From: CALHRB01 sp964473465
GTDB taxonomy: Bacteria; Bacteroidota; Ignavibacteria; Kapaibacteriales; UBA2268
Length of the DNA stretch: 64,000 nt
Reading direction: 5' to 3'
Assembly (NCBI GenBank): GCA_964473465.1
Contig: CAYYPE010000002.1
Span: 248,001-312,000 of the forward strand
The translations under genes and the position numbers were made by a program. Positions 45,507 to 54,208 of this stretch are shown piece by piece. The notes beneath the pieces are model-generated. The model saw only the letters and a list, made by a program, of their open reading frames with translations, was not told the DNA's origin and made no database searches. The first letter of the stretch is position 1. Each line of letters opens with the position of its first letter.

Positions 45507-45527
45507 TTATGGTAAACTGGAATCCAG
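45466..45527. repeat. Second palindromic repeat, TCCCAC/GTGGGA type
   Basis: TCCCAC (45466-45471) and GTGGGA (45476-45481) form a hairpin with loop TTTC, and CTGGAATCCAG at 45517-45527 is a second palindrome. The sequence resembles the widespread family with ATTCCCGCG-type arms and a GGAATCCAG end. The block follows the first element within 50 bases. Confidence 0.6.
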
Positions 45528-45676
45528 ATCTACTTTTAATCAACATTTGCTAATAGCTTTTTGTTCAAATTAAAATCAGTCAATTAATTCAAAGATTATA
45601 GCTAAATTTGTATTTTATTTAATTTAAATTTAACTTTTTTAGTTTTTTTATTGTTAATAAATTTAACGGAAATTAA

Positions 45677-48600
45677 ATGGATAATAATAAGGCATATTAC
45701 TGGGGATTTGGAATACTATCATTCCTTGTAACATTCATAGTATATTCTTTAACAGTGCAACCCTCTGTTCCATTCTGGGACTGTGGGGAATTCTCTGCTG
45801 CAGCAATCTGGCAGCAGGTGCCTCATCCTCCGGGCGCACCATTATTTTTAATGTTAGGTAGTCTCTTTCAGTTTTTGATTCCATTTGGTGATTTGGGTTG
45901 GCGGATGAACATGTTATCGGTATTCTCAACATCCTTTACAATTTTACTGCTGTATATGATAACTGTCAAGGTTATAATGAATTTCCGAAAAGAGGAGATT
46001 TCCGATTTAGCTGACAGATTAATGGTTTATGGCTCTGCCTTTGTTGGAGCATTGGCATTCTGTTTTAGCGACACTCTTTGGTTTAACGGGGTTGAATCAG
46101 AAGTTTATGCCACTTCCTCTCTTTTCACTGCTCTGGTCGTTTTTCTGATGATGAAATGGAATGAAGTAGCAGACAATCCGGGTCACGAAAGATATTTACT
46201 GCTTATTGCTTACATTCTTGGACTTTCTACCGGTGTCCATTTATTGGCTATTTTAACTGTCTTTTCAATTGTAATGGTGATTTATTTCCGAAAATATGAA
46301 ATAAACACTAAATCTTTCATCCTGATGGGAATTATTGCTTTAGTTGTATTTTTCATTGCATATCAGTTTGTTATTATGTGGCTACCCACAATGCTTGCAG
46401 GCGATTCTCCCTTCAAGAACGAAGCAAGAGAAAGAATTATTGAGGACAGTCCAGTTATGACTCTATTTGCCATTGCAATAATTGGAGGAGCAATTGCCCT
46501 TTTATGGTATGGTATAAAGAAAAAATACCATATGTTAAAGTTAACAACAACATTTTTTTTATTAATTCTTTTCGGGTTCACCACTTATACGCATATTCTT
46601 TTAAGGTCGAATGCTAATCCTCCAATGAATGAAAACGAACCTAAAAATTTTCCTAAATTAGTCTCCTACCTTGGTCGTGAGCAATATGGAGAGCAAAGAA
46701 TGTGGCCTCGCAGAACTGATTATAACGATGAGCAAAAGAAATTTTATTATAATCAGCGAGATGAAAACGGAAATTATGTTTATGGAGAATGGTATGAACC
46801 AGAAACCAAAAGAGTTGTAAGAAAAGACGGGCAGGCTATCTCAGTTCCTGATTGGAGCAATGTAAATACCGAGGGAGAACTGAATTACCTCTGGAAATAT
46901 CAGATTGTTCATATGTATATGAGATATTTCTTCTGGAATTTTGTTGGGCGGCAAAGTGATGTTCAGGATGCCGATTTTGCCTTTCTGGACAAAGGTGAAT
47001 CGGATATATTAAATTATAAATCTGGTTTTGCGGACAAGTTTCCTGTCAGGTTTTTCGCACTGCCATTGATTTTAGGCTTGATTGGTATATATTTTCATTT
47101 CACAAAAGATAAAAAAATGGCATGGGTGTTTCTGGTTATGTTTCTTTTGATGGGAGTATTGGCTGCAATTGCCCAAAACCAGCAAAATCCACAGCCAAGA
47201 GAGCGTGATTATTTCTATACGGGTTCTTTCATGGTATTTTGTATGTGGATTGGGCTTGGAACTTATGCCCTTGTGGAATGGATTTTCAAACAGAAAAAGG
47301 CTCCAGCTTTAGTTTCTTTGATTATAGCCGGTTGTTTGCTATTAGTCCCGGTAAATATGGCAATAGGAGGTTGGAATATTCATACAAGAGCAGGAAATTA
47401 TATTCCGTTTGATTACTCCTATAATATTCTTCAGAGTTGTGAAAAAGATGCTATATTGTTTACAAATGGTGATAATGATACCTTCCCATTATGGTTTCTT
47501 CAGGATGTTGAGGGTGTCCGAAGAGATGTCAGAGTTGTCAATCTCAGCTTAGGTCAGACTCTTTGGTATATAGACCAGCTAAAAAACAGAGAACCTTGGG
47601 GTGCAAAGAAAATTCCTTTATCTTTCTCTGACGAAAGCCTTCGAGTTAGTGAAACAGACGAAAGGGCTTTGTCTTATGATTTTGGAGAAGCCAAAAATAT
47701 TACCATTCCAGTTAAAAAGGAAATTCTTGCTGAATACACTGACGACCAGAACATAATCAATTCAGGACAAATGAACTTCACATTCGTTGGGAGTCAGCTT
47801 GGTGAACGTGATGGAAAAACCTATTATGTTTTCTATGTAAACAATAAATTAATTCTTGATATTCTTCAACAAACAAAATTTGAGAGACCTGTTTACTTTT
47901 CTTCTTCTGTTGGTCCTGATGTTTTTTCAGGCCTTGGAAGACACTTAAGATATGAGGGTATGGCTATGAGAGTATGTCCCGTTCCAGTAAACAGCCTGAA
48001 AACCGGCAAGATATACGAAAAAGTTATGGACGCCTGCCTGATGAATGTTGATAATTCAAATAATTTTTCGAGAGAGCCCAAATTTGGCTTCAAATTACGT
48101 AATCTTGATGGGAATAGTTATTATTACTATGACGAAGTCCATAGAAGATTGATGACCAACTATAGAATTTTATACCTTAATTATGCAACATATCAATTGG
48201 AAACAAAGAAAGATTCCGCTAAGTGCATTAAAGTTATTGATATGATGAACAAATATATCTCGCCGGTTTATTTCCCATTGTATCATGACGAGGAATCCCA
48301 GATTGCTCTGCTTTATAACGAAGCAGGCGACAAGGAAAAAGCAAGAGAATGGGCTCGAAGAACAATCAAGAGCTGTAACGAAATCCTTTCTAATAATAAA
48401 TTGCGCAGGGACAGAGTTGAAACGTTGGCTGATGAGATGAAAGGTAGGCATGGAGTCCATAAGTCAGCTGCCGAGGCTTATAAAATATTAGGTGATTATA
48501 ACTCTGCCAGAGAAAAACTTATGGCTCTTTATACTATTTCCCGTCAGGCTCTCTCAAGTATTCAGGGGAATCCGCAATATCAAAACGAAGCCAGTCAGGT

Positions 48601-48832
48601 TCAGAAAAATATTTATGATATTCTTGGGAATCTTGTCGGTATTGATGAAACCGAAATTGAGTTGCTCGAAAAGCAAGGCAAAACAAAGGAAGCTATTGAT
48701 AAGGCAGATTCATTATATAGAAAATATTCTTCTGATCAGGACCCGCTAATTCAATCAATGGCAAGATATATGGATGAGCAAATTAAGAGATTAGGTGGAA
48801 ATTCAAGGAACGACACCGCAAAGAATCAATAA
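45677..48832 (+). CDS. DUF2723 membrane glycosyltransferase, TMEM260-like
   Basis: This 1051-residue protein has about 10-12 membrane helices in the first ~560 residues and a soluble, helical-repeat (TPR-like) C-terminal half facing the periplasm. The first loop has FWDCGEFSAAA (D35, E38) and VPHPPGAPLF (50-57), the DxGE...HPPG signature of the DUF2723 GT-C group. That family includes animal TMEM260, which O-mannosylates IPT domains using Dol-P-Man. A role in periplasmic protein glycosylation follows from the family; the sugar and targets are inference. It heads an operon with a polyprenyl-P-sugar-synthase-like gene 12 bases downstream. Confidence 0.85.
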   Translation: MDNNKAYYWGFGILSFLVTFIVYSLTVQPSVPFWDCGEFSAAAIWQQVPHPPGAPLFLMLGSLFQFLIPFGDLGWRMNMLSVFSTSFTILLLYMITVKVIMNFRKEEISDLADRLMVYGSAFVGALAFCFSDTLWFNGVESEVYATSSLFTALVVFLMMKWNEVADNPGHERYLLLIAYILGLSTGVHLLAILTVFSIVMVIYFRKYEINTKSFILMGIIALVVFFIAYQFVIMWLPTMLAGDSPFKNEARERIIEDSPVMTLFAIAIIGGAIALLWYGIKKKYHMLKLTTTFFLLILFGFTTYTHILLRSNANPPMNENEPKNFPKLVSYLGREQYGEQRMWPRRTDYNDEQKKFYYNQRDENGNYVYGEWYEPETKRVVRKDGQAISVPDWSNVNTEGELNYLWKYQIVHMYMRYFFWNFVGRQSDVQDADFAFLDKGESDILNYKSGFADKFPVRFFALPLILGLIGIYFHFTKDKKMAWVFLVMFLLMGVLAAIAQNQQNPQPRERDYFYTGSFMVFCMWIGLGTYALVEWIFKQKKAPALVSLIIAGCLLLVPVNMAIGGWNIHTRAGNYIPFDYSYNILQSCEKDAILFTNGDNDTFPLWFLQDVEGVRRDVRVVNLSLGQTLWYIDQLKNREPWGAKKIPLSFSDESLRVSETDERALSYDFGEAKNITIPVKKEILAEYTDDQNIINSGQMNFTFVGSQLGERDGKTYYVFYVNNKLILDILQQTKFERPVYFSSSVGPDVFSGLGRHLRYEGMAMRVCPVPVNSLKTGKIYEKVMDACLMNVDNSNNFSREPKFGFKLRNLDGNSYYYYDEVHRRLMTNYRILYLNYATYQLETKKDSAKCIKVIDMMNKYISPVYFPLYHDEESQIALLYNEAGDKEKAREWARRTIKSCNEILSNNKLRRDRVETLADEMKGRHGVHKSAAEAYKILGDYNSAREKLMALYTISRQALSSIQGNPQYQNEASQVQKNIYDILGNLVGIDETEIELLEKQGKTKEAIDKADSLYRKYSSDQDPLIQSMARYMDEQIKRLGGNSRNDTAKNQ

Positions 48833-48844
48833 ATTCTGACAGAA

Positions 48845-49546
48845 ATGTTCAAACCCGATATTTCATTGATTATACCTGCTTATAACGAAGCTGAGAGGAT
48901 TGGAAATTCCCTCCTCTCAGCTCAAAATTACCTTAAAGATAATTTTGAGACATATGAGATTGTTGTAGTAGATGATGGTTCAACCGATGGAACTGCGAAT
49001 TTAGCAAGAAATTACGGCGATTCTGTCAAAGTCTTCCAGCTGGAAAGAAACTCAGGCAAAGGTGCAGCTGTTAGAAAAGGCATGCTTGAATCTTCCGGTC
49101 GAATCCGTGTTTTTTCGGATGCTGACTTTTCCACACCCATTTATGAGCTAAAAAAAATAATTAATGAATTAGAAAGTGGAGCTGATATTTGTATCGGTAG
49201 CAGAGCCATTCAACCTGAATTGATCAAGGTTCATCAGCCTTTTTTCAGGGAACTTCTTGGGAAAACGTTTAATTTGTTTGTTAGGATTATACTCTTTTCT
49301 GGAATAAAGGATACTCAATGTGGTTTCAAAGGCTTTAAAGACTATGCTGCCGAGCAGGTTTTCAGCAAAGCCAAAATTGACGGCTTCGGATTTGATGTCG
49401 AAATCATATACATAGCAAAGAAAGAAAATTTCAGAATAAAACAGGTTCCTGTTGAATGGTTTAATGATGACCGAACTACGGTTAGCCCCGTAAAAGGCTT
49501 AAAGGCTTTTTTTGAACTATTTGAGATAAAGCGGCTCCATAAATAA
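48845..49546 (+). CDS. GT2 polyprenyl-phosphate hexose synthase (ALG5/DPM-like)
   Basis: This 233-residue GT-A enzyme has SLIIPAYNEAERI, the donor-binding VVDDGSTDGT, the DxD-like FSDADFSTP and the acceptor motif DTQCGFKGF, typical of dolichyl-phosphate glucose/mannose synthases. It lacks C-terminal membrane helices, as the short ALG5-like group can. It should transfer a hexose from a nucleotide donor to undecaprenyl or dolichyl phosphate at the cytosolic face. Its position between the DUF2723 transferase and an MFS gene with no gap (TAAATG) supports a donor-supply role. Confidence 0.88.
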   Translation: MFKPDISLIIPAYNEAERIGNSLLSAQNYLKDNFETYEIVVVDDGSTDGTANLARNYGDSVKVFQLERNSGKGAAVRKGMLESSGRIRVFSDADFSTPIYELKKIINELESGADICIGSRAIQPELIKVHQPFFRELLGKTFNLFVRIILFSGIKDTQCGFKGFKDYAAEQVFSKAKIDGFGFDVEIIYIAKKENFRIKQVPVEWFNDDRTTVSPVKGLKAFFELFEIKRLHK

Positions 49547-50815
49547 ATGGAAGAATTTTTATTTAATCCGGTCATCAAAAAGTTCAATCAATTAATTGAA
49601 GTATTAAAATCTAAAGACAGCAGCTGGAAAAAAAACCTCATTTATTTATCATTAGCTCAATTTATTGCTATGGCTGGAATGAGTTCCTGCGTCCCCTTCC
49701 TACCATTATTTATAAGGGATCTGGGCATTACCGATATGAATGATGCCAAGCTATGGAGCGGCATTGTTTTTTCAGGTCCTTATATATTTTCAATTATTAC
49801 TGTCCCTATCTGGGGGGCTCTGGGCGATAAATATGGGCGAAAACTGATGGTAATCAGGGCTATTCTTGGGCTTGCTTTATCAATGGTGCTAATGGGCTTT
49901 TCTCAGAATGTCTATCAGTTGTTCTTTTTCCGTGTGCTTCAGGGAGCATTGAGCGGTTATGTAGCTGCTTCATTAGCATTTGTTATTGCAAATACACCAA
50001 AAGAGCGTTCAGGTTATGCAATTGGTATTCTTCAAAGTTCTCAATCTGCCGGAACCATTATTGGACCATTCATAGGCGGCGTTATCTCCGATTTGTTTGG
50101 CTTGAGAATTGTTTTTTTTATTGTTGGTGGCTTGTGCCTTGTGAGCAGTTTTTTAATCATTAAATTTGTTCAGGAGAATTCAGTAAAAGAAGCTATAAAA
50201 AAAGACGAAAGCTTATTCAAAAATTTGAGAATAGTAAAAAATTCAAAGGGATTAACAAATATATTAATATTGATTATAATTTCGCAGGCAGGAATTCTAT
50301 TTACTCAGCCGATTTTCCCTTATTTTGTTGAACAACTAAACGCCCCAGCTAAATACCTTTCCACTATCACAGGCTTGCTTGTTGGTATTGTTGGAATTTT
50401 TACGATCATCTTTGCACCTATCTGGGGCAGGCGAAATGACAGAAAGGATTATAAAAAAACTCTAATGGTGAGTCTCTTAGTTTCTGCTATTGTTATGTTA
50501 AGCCATCTTTTTGTTCCATCTTATTATTATTTATTTCCATTAAGGATTCTACTTGGAGTGTTTTTTGCCGGAATTCTTCCATCATTATTCACCGCATTGA
50601 GCAAAAGAACTGACCCACAAAATGCCGGAGGGGTTATGGGGTTGGCTTCGAGTGCAAATCTCTTTGGTGCATTAATCAGTTTTTTATTATGTGGTATTGT
50701 TTCTTCAGCATTAAGCATAGAATGGTGTTTTATTATTTCATCTCTATTGCTCTTTTTGTCAGTCGCTTTAAATTTTAGACCCTTTTTAGAAAATAAGTTA
50801 AAAATATCTTTATGA
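49547..50815 (+). CDS. MFS transporter (drug/H+ antiporter type)
   Basis: This 422-residue protein has twelve predicted helices. The motif A loop GALGDKYGRKLMVIR lies between helices 2 and 3, and the pattern LQSSQSAGTIIGPFIGGVISDLFG is the motif C region of antiporters. It is annotated as a general efflux-type facilitator. It starts directly after the GT2 stop. A role in moving a lipid-linked sugar or other envelope precursor is possible from context, but ordinary drug export is equally likely. Confidence 0.87.
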   Translation: MEEFLFNPVIKKFNQLIEVLKSKDSSWKKNLIYLSLAQFIAMAGMSSCVPFLPLFIRDLGITDMNDAKLWSGIVFSGPYIFSIITVPIWGALGDKYGRKLMVIRAILGLALSMVLMGFSQNVYQLFFFRVLQGALSGYVAASLAFVIANTPKERSGYAIGILQSSQSAGTIIGPFIGGVISDLFGLRIVFFIVGGLCLVSSFLIIKFVQENSVKEAIKKDESLFKNLRIVKNSKGLTNILILIIISQAGILFTQPIFPYFVEQLNAPAKYLSTITGLLVGIVGIFTIIFAPIWGRRNDRKDYKKTLMVSLLVSAIVMLSHLFVPSYYYLFPLRILLGVFFAGILPSLFTALSKRTDPQNAGGVMGLASSANLFGALISFLLCGIVSSALSIEWCFIISSLLLFLSVALNFRPFLENKLKISL

Positions 50816-50862
50816 TTTATTATTTTGTCTTAACTTATTTTTACAAAAAAATAAAAATTGGT

Positions 50863-51684
50863 ATGAGAATAAATAAATTAATATTGATCTTGATTACTGC
50901 AGCTGGCTTGATTCAACTTAGCTGTGGAGATAGTGGACTGTCAAGCTCAGAGCCGATTGATATAAAGGAAGGTATGAGAATATTTTTTTTAACTCAGGAG
51001 TTACCTGCCAATAATATAATGGATTTAGTCAAAGATGATAATTTTCAGACCTTTTTTTATCTTTCATTGACCAATGATGCTGTTTTAACTGGTAGTTTAC
51101 CTTCATCTGAAAGCATGGCTTATGCACTATCATATATTGATTACCCAAGCAAATTAAAATATCAGAAATTTGACGAGATTGAAATGGAAAACCTCACTCC
51201 ATTGGTATTTCCAACTAAATTTGAGATGCCTGTCAATTGGAATAGATTTAAATATCAGTTCGGGAAAAAATACTTTTGGGAACTCTCAATGCATAACGAA
51301 GAAATTTATTATGATACTATCAAAACCTGTGATGACTTACAAAAATTTTATGTTAATATCAAGGATACAATTATTTCCTTGAGCACATCAATTAATTTAA
51401 GATGGACAAAATCAAGCGAAAAGACTCATTTGTGGTTAAGAATGGTATATAATGGAGTTGGAGCAGATACATTAAAAAAGATTAGTGGTTTCAAAATTGA
51501 TGATAATGGCAGTTATATTTTTAATCCTGGGGATTTAGAAAAGTTTGGGGTAAAACCGGTTGGTAAAATAACTTTTAAGCTTTACAGGTATTCATTAAAA
51601 ATCAAAGATTTTGGTGACGGCAAAAGAAAAGTATTATTCATGACCGCCGCTGAATCAAGTGTTTATGCACATTTAAAAGAATAG
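50863..51684 (+). CDS. Lipoprotein, unknown function
   Basis: The longest frame starts at 50812 with an ATGA overlap, but a signal peptide begins at ATG 50863 (MRINKLILILITAAG, then QLSC), so 50863 is the better start, about 273 residues. Seventeen upstream codons could still be translated by coupling. The rest is beta-rich with no recognised family. It lies within the DUF2723 operon and is likely anchored to the outer membrane. Confidence 0.7.
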   Translation: MRINKLILILITAAGLIQLSCGDSGLSSSEPIDIKEGMRIFFLTQELPANNIMDLVKDDNFQTFFYLSLTNDAVLTGSLPSSESMAYALSYIDYPSKLKYQKFDEIEMENLTPLVFPTKFEMPVNWNRFKYQFGKKYFWELSMHNEEIYYDTIKTCDDLQKFYVNIKDTIISLSTSINLRWTKSSEKTHLWLRMVYNGVGADTLKKISGFKIDDNGSYIFNPGDLEKFGVKPVGKITFKLYRYSLKIKDFGDGKRKVLFMTAAESSVYAHLKE

Positions 51685-51712
51685 TTAGAATTGTCAAGAA
51701 TAATTTTTAAAG

Positions 51713-52672
51713 ATGTATATTATGATCATAATAAGAAACTTTTTCAGCTTGTTGATATTTTTTCTTGTTTTTTCTTTCAACCTATTGTCACAATCGGACA
51801 CGACCAAATTCTGGACAGATGGTGGATTTATTTCTATCGTTTTTAATCAGATTAGTCTTACTAATTGGGCTAAAGGTGGAGAAAGCAGTCTATCAAGCAC
51901 TGCATTCCTTAATCTTTTTGCAAATTACAAAAAAGATGGGCTTCAATGGGACAATAGTCTTGATATGGCATATGGAATTCAAAGTGGTGAGGAACTCGGT
52001 TTAAGAAAAAATGAAGACAAGATTGATTTAAATTCTAAAGTTGGTTTGAATGCATTCAATCAGGTATTTTATACTGCCCTCTTAAATTTAAAAACTCAAT
52101 TCACTTATGGCTATAATTATCCTAATGACACCGATGTCGTATCCAAATTTTTTGCACCGGGTTATTTAATTACTTCTCTTGGGTTAGATTATAAACCTGT
52201 GGATTACTTTTCAGTGTATTTATCACCAGCCACCGGTAGATTCATCTTTGTTCTTGACCAGAAACTTGCCGATCAAGGTGCTTATGGAGTTGATAAAGCT
52301 ATTTATGACAATAATGGCAATCTGATTGAAAGCGGGAAAACGCTCAAACCAGAATTTGGTGCTTATCTTAAAGCTATTTTCAAAAAGGATATTTTCGAAA
52401 ATGTTAATCTTGAATCAAAAATAGCTCTCTTTAATAATTATACTGATAAAGATCCGGGTAATCGCAAAAATATTGATGTTGACTGGGAAACCAATATAAT
52501 GATGAAAATCAATAAATTCATCACTGCAAATATAATTCTACATTTAATTTATGATGAAAATATAAAAATTCCGATATACGAAAAAATTAACGGTGTTAAG
52601 ACAAAAGTTGGAGAAGGTTCTCGTTTACAGATAAAGGAAGTATTTGGGCTCGGTTTTTCTTTTAAATTTTAG
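51713..52672 (+). CDS. DUF3078 outer-membrane beta-barrel protein
   Basis: This 319-residue protein has a signal peptide (about 1-26, FNLLSQS) followed by strands running to FGLGFSFKF, as barrel proteins end. The N-terminal WTDGGFISIVFNQISLTNWAKGGESSLSS is the hallmark of DUF3078, a family confined to Bacteroidota and relatives. The family function is unknown. It is in the middle of the operon, 28 bases after the lipoprotein gene, suggesting outer-membrane use of the same product. Confidence 0.88.
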   Translation: MYIMIIIRNFFSLLIFFLVFSFNLLSQSDTTKFWTDGGFISIVFNQISLTNWAKGGESSLSSTAFLNLFANYKKDGLQWDNSLDMAYGIQSGEELGLRKNEDKIDLNSKVGLNAFNQVFYTALLNLKTQFTYGYNYPNDTDVVSKFFAPGYLITSLGLDYKPVDYFSVYLSPATGRFIFVLDQKLADQGAYGVDKAIYDNNGNLIESGKTLKPEFGAYLKAIFKKDIFENVNLESKIALFNNYTDKDPGNRKNIDVDWETNIMMKINKFITANIILHLIYDENIKIPIYEKINGVKTKVGEGSRLQIKEVFGLGFSFKF

Positions 52673-52675
52673 GAG
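52671..52675 (+). promoter_or_regulatory. Ribosome binding site supporting a CTG start
   Basis: AGGAG lies five bases before CTG at 52681, the right spacing, and 67 bases before the first ATG at 52738, so it supports the upstream start. Confidence 0.6.
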
Positions 52676-52680
52676 ACCTT

Positions 52681-54081
52681 CTGAAAAAATTTTCAGGGAA
52701 ATATCCGTTCAGCTTCTGGCTCTTCAACATTCTTCAAATGGTCGAAAAATTAGCTTACTGGAATGTTTTGCTCCAGATGCCTGTCTATATAGCTCAGAAA
52801 GATGCCGCCGGCGGACTTCACTGGGATCAGGCATTAAAGGGATTCATATTCTTGGTATGGGCTTTGTTCCAGAATGTAGTTCCTGTGTTTTCGGGTGGCT
52901 TCACTGATAGATATGGATATAAGAAGTCTTTTCTTGTTGCAATATCATTAATTTTCTGCGGATATCTTTTGTTAGGGACTCAAAGAGAGCTTGTTCCATT
53001 CATCATCGGCACAATTATTCTTGGCGTTGGTTCAGGAATTTTTCGCCCAACAATACAGGCAAGTATATCACACTCTGTCTCGGCTGACACCGAAGCCAAA
53101 GCGTGGAGTATATATATTATGCTAATCAATGTTGCAGTTATGCTAACCCCACCTCTGTCGAAATATATGAAGGAGATATCATGGACTTCAGTTTTCTTTG
53201 CAAGTGCGGGTTTGACTTTACTCAATCTTTTAATTGTTCTATTTTATAAACAATTACCCGAAAACAAATCAGAAACTTATGAAAAAGCCATAGATGTTTT
53301 AAAAGAAATCTACCAAAACCTGTTCAAATCTGACACAATTTGGTTTTTACTAAGTATGTCGGGATTTATAATAATTTATATGCAGTTCTACGAAACCCTT
53401 CCAAATTATATTATTGATTGGTCTGATACTTCTGAATTGGCAAAAACGTTGAACCTGCCGGATTTTATGCTGACAAAAACACAGAACGGTAAAATAATTT
53501 CTTATGAGTGGATTTATAATTTTAATTCAATTTTGGTTATTTTATTCGTGGTTTTTGTGGCATCAATCACAAAGAATTTTAACCGGCTTAAAGTGATTTC
53601 AGCAGGAATAATTCTCGCTACTTTTGGGCTTCAGTTATGCGGACTTTCAAGAGAGGGATATTTACTGATTGGTGGCGTTATGTTATATACTTTCGGAGAA
53701 ATGACAGTTAATCCAAAATTTTTGGAGCATCTTTCCAAAAAAGCTCAAGCTGGACAAAAAGCTTTATACATGGGCTACCTGAATTTATCATATACGATTG
53801 GTTTGTCTATTGGTGCCTTATCTGGCGGGTTTATATATAAACATTTTGGAGAAAAAGCTTTCCTTGCATCCAGATATTTGGAAGAATTTTACGGAATAAA
53901 AGAATTAAATTTATCTAATGCTTTCGATAAACTAAGAAATGTAGCTAATATGAATTCATCAGAACTAAGCAATCTTCTCTGGAATCATTATCAACCTCAC
54001 TATATTTGGTTTCCTTATGTTTTAATTGGAATAATATCTGCTTTATCAATACTTGTTCTTAACAAGAAGAAATTCAAATAA
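52681..54081 (+). CDS. MFS transporter, apparent CTG start
   Basis: This major-facilitator protein has 466 residues from the CTG at 52681. The first ATG at 52738 starts inside helix 1: the upstream in-frame codons encode KKFSGKYPFSFWLFNILQ, which continues into VEKLAYWNVLLQM in the manner of an MFS N-terminus. The next in-frame stop upstream is at 52663. AGGAG (52671-52675) precedes the CTG. GGFTDRYGYKKSFL is motif A, and ILGVGSGIFRPTIQAS follows. It has a YW-containing first helix like POT-related facilitators, but not the full ExxER motif. It is the last gene of the DUF2723 operon. Confidence 0.85.
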   Translation: MKKFSGKYPFSFWLFNILQMVEKLAYWNVLLQMPVYIAQKDAAGGLHWDQALKGFIFLVWALFQNVVPVFSGGFTDRYGYKKSFLVAISLIFCGYLLLGTQRELVPFIIGTIILGVGSGIFRPTIQASISHSVSADTEAKAWSIYIMLINVAVMLTPPLSKYMKEISWTSVFFASAGLTLLNLLIVLFYKQLPENKSETYEKAIDVLKEIYQNLFKSDTIWFLLSMSGFIIIYMQFYETLPNYIIDWSDTSELAKTLNLPDFMLTKTQNGKIISYEWIYNFNSILVILFVVFVASITKNFNRLKVISAGIILATFGLQLCGLSREGYLLIGGVMLYTFGEMTVNPKFLEHLSKKAQAGQKALYMGYLNLSYTIGLSIGALSGGFIYKHFGEKAFLASRYLEEFYGIKELNLSNAFDKLRNVANMNSSELSNLLWNHYQPHYIWFPYVLIGIISALSILVLNKKKFK

Positions 54082-54208
54082 TCTTTGTAGTTCAAAATAT
54101 TACAAAAAAATAACAAAAAATATGATTTATATTGATTTTTTCTTTATTATATTAATTCATCAAAAAATTAACAATCTTAATAAGGAAAAAATTTTGGAGT
54201 AAAATTTT

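Noticed and set aside
45352..45546. A second minus-strand frame overlapping the T9SS relic
   Set aside because: It is another frame of the same repeat-filled gap with no recognisable residues; the frame with the sorting-domain match explains the region better.
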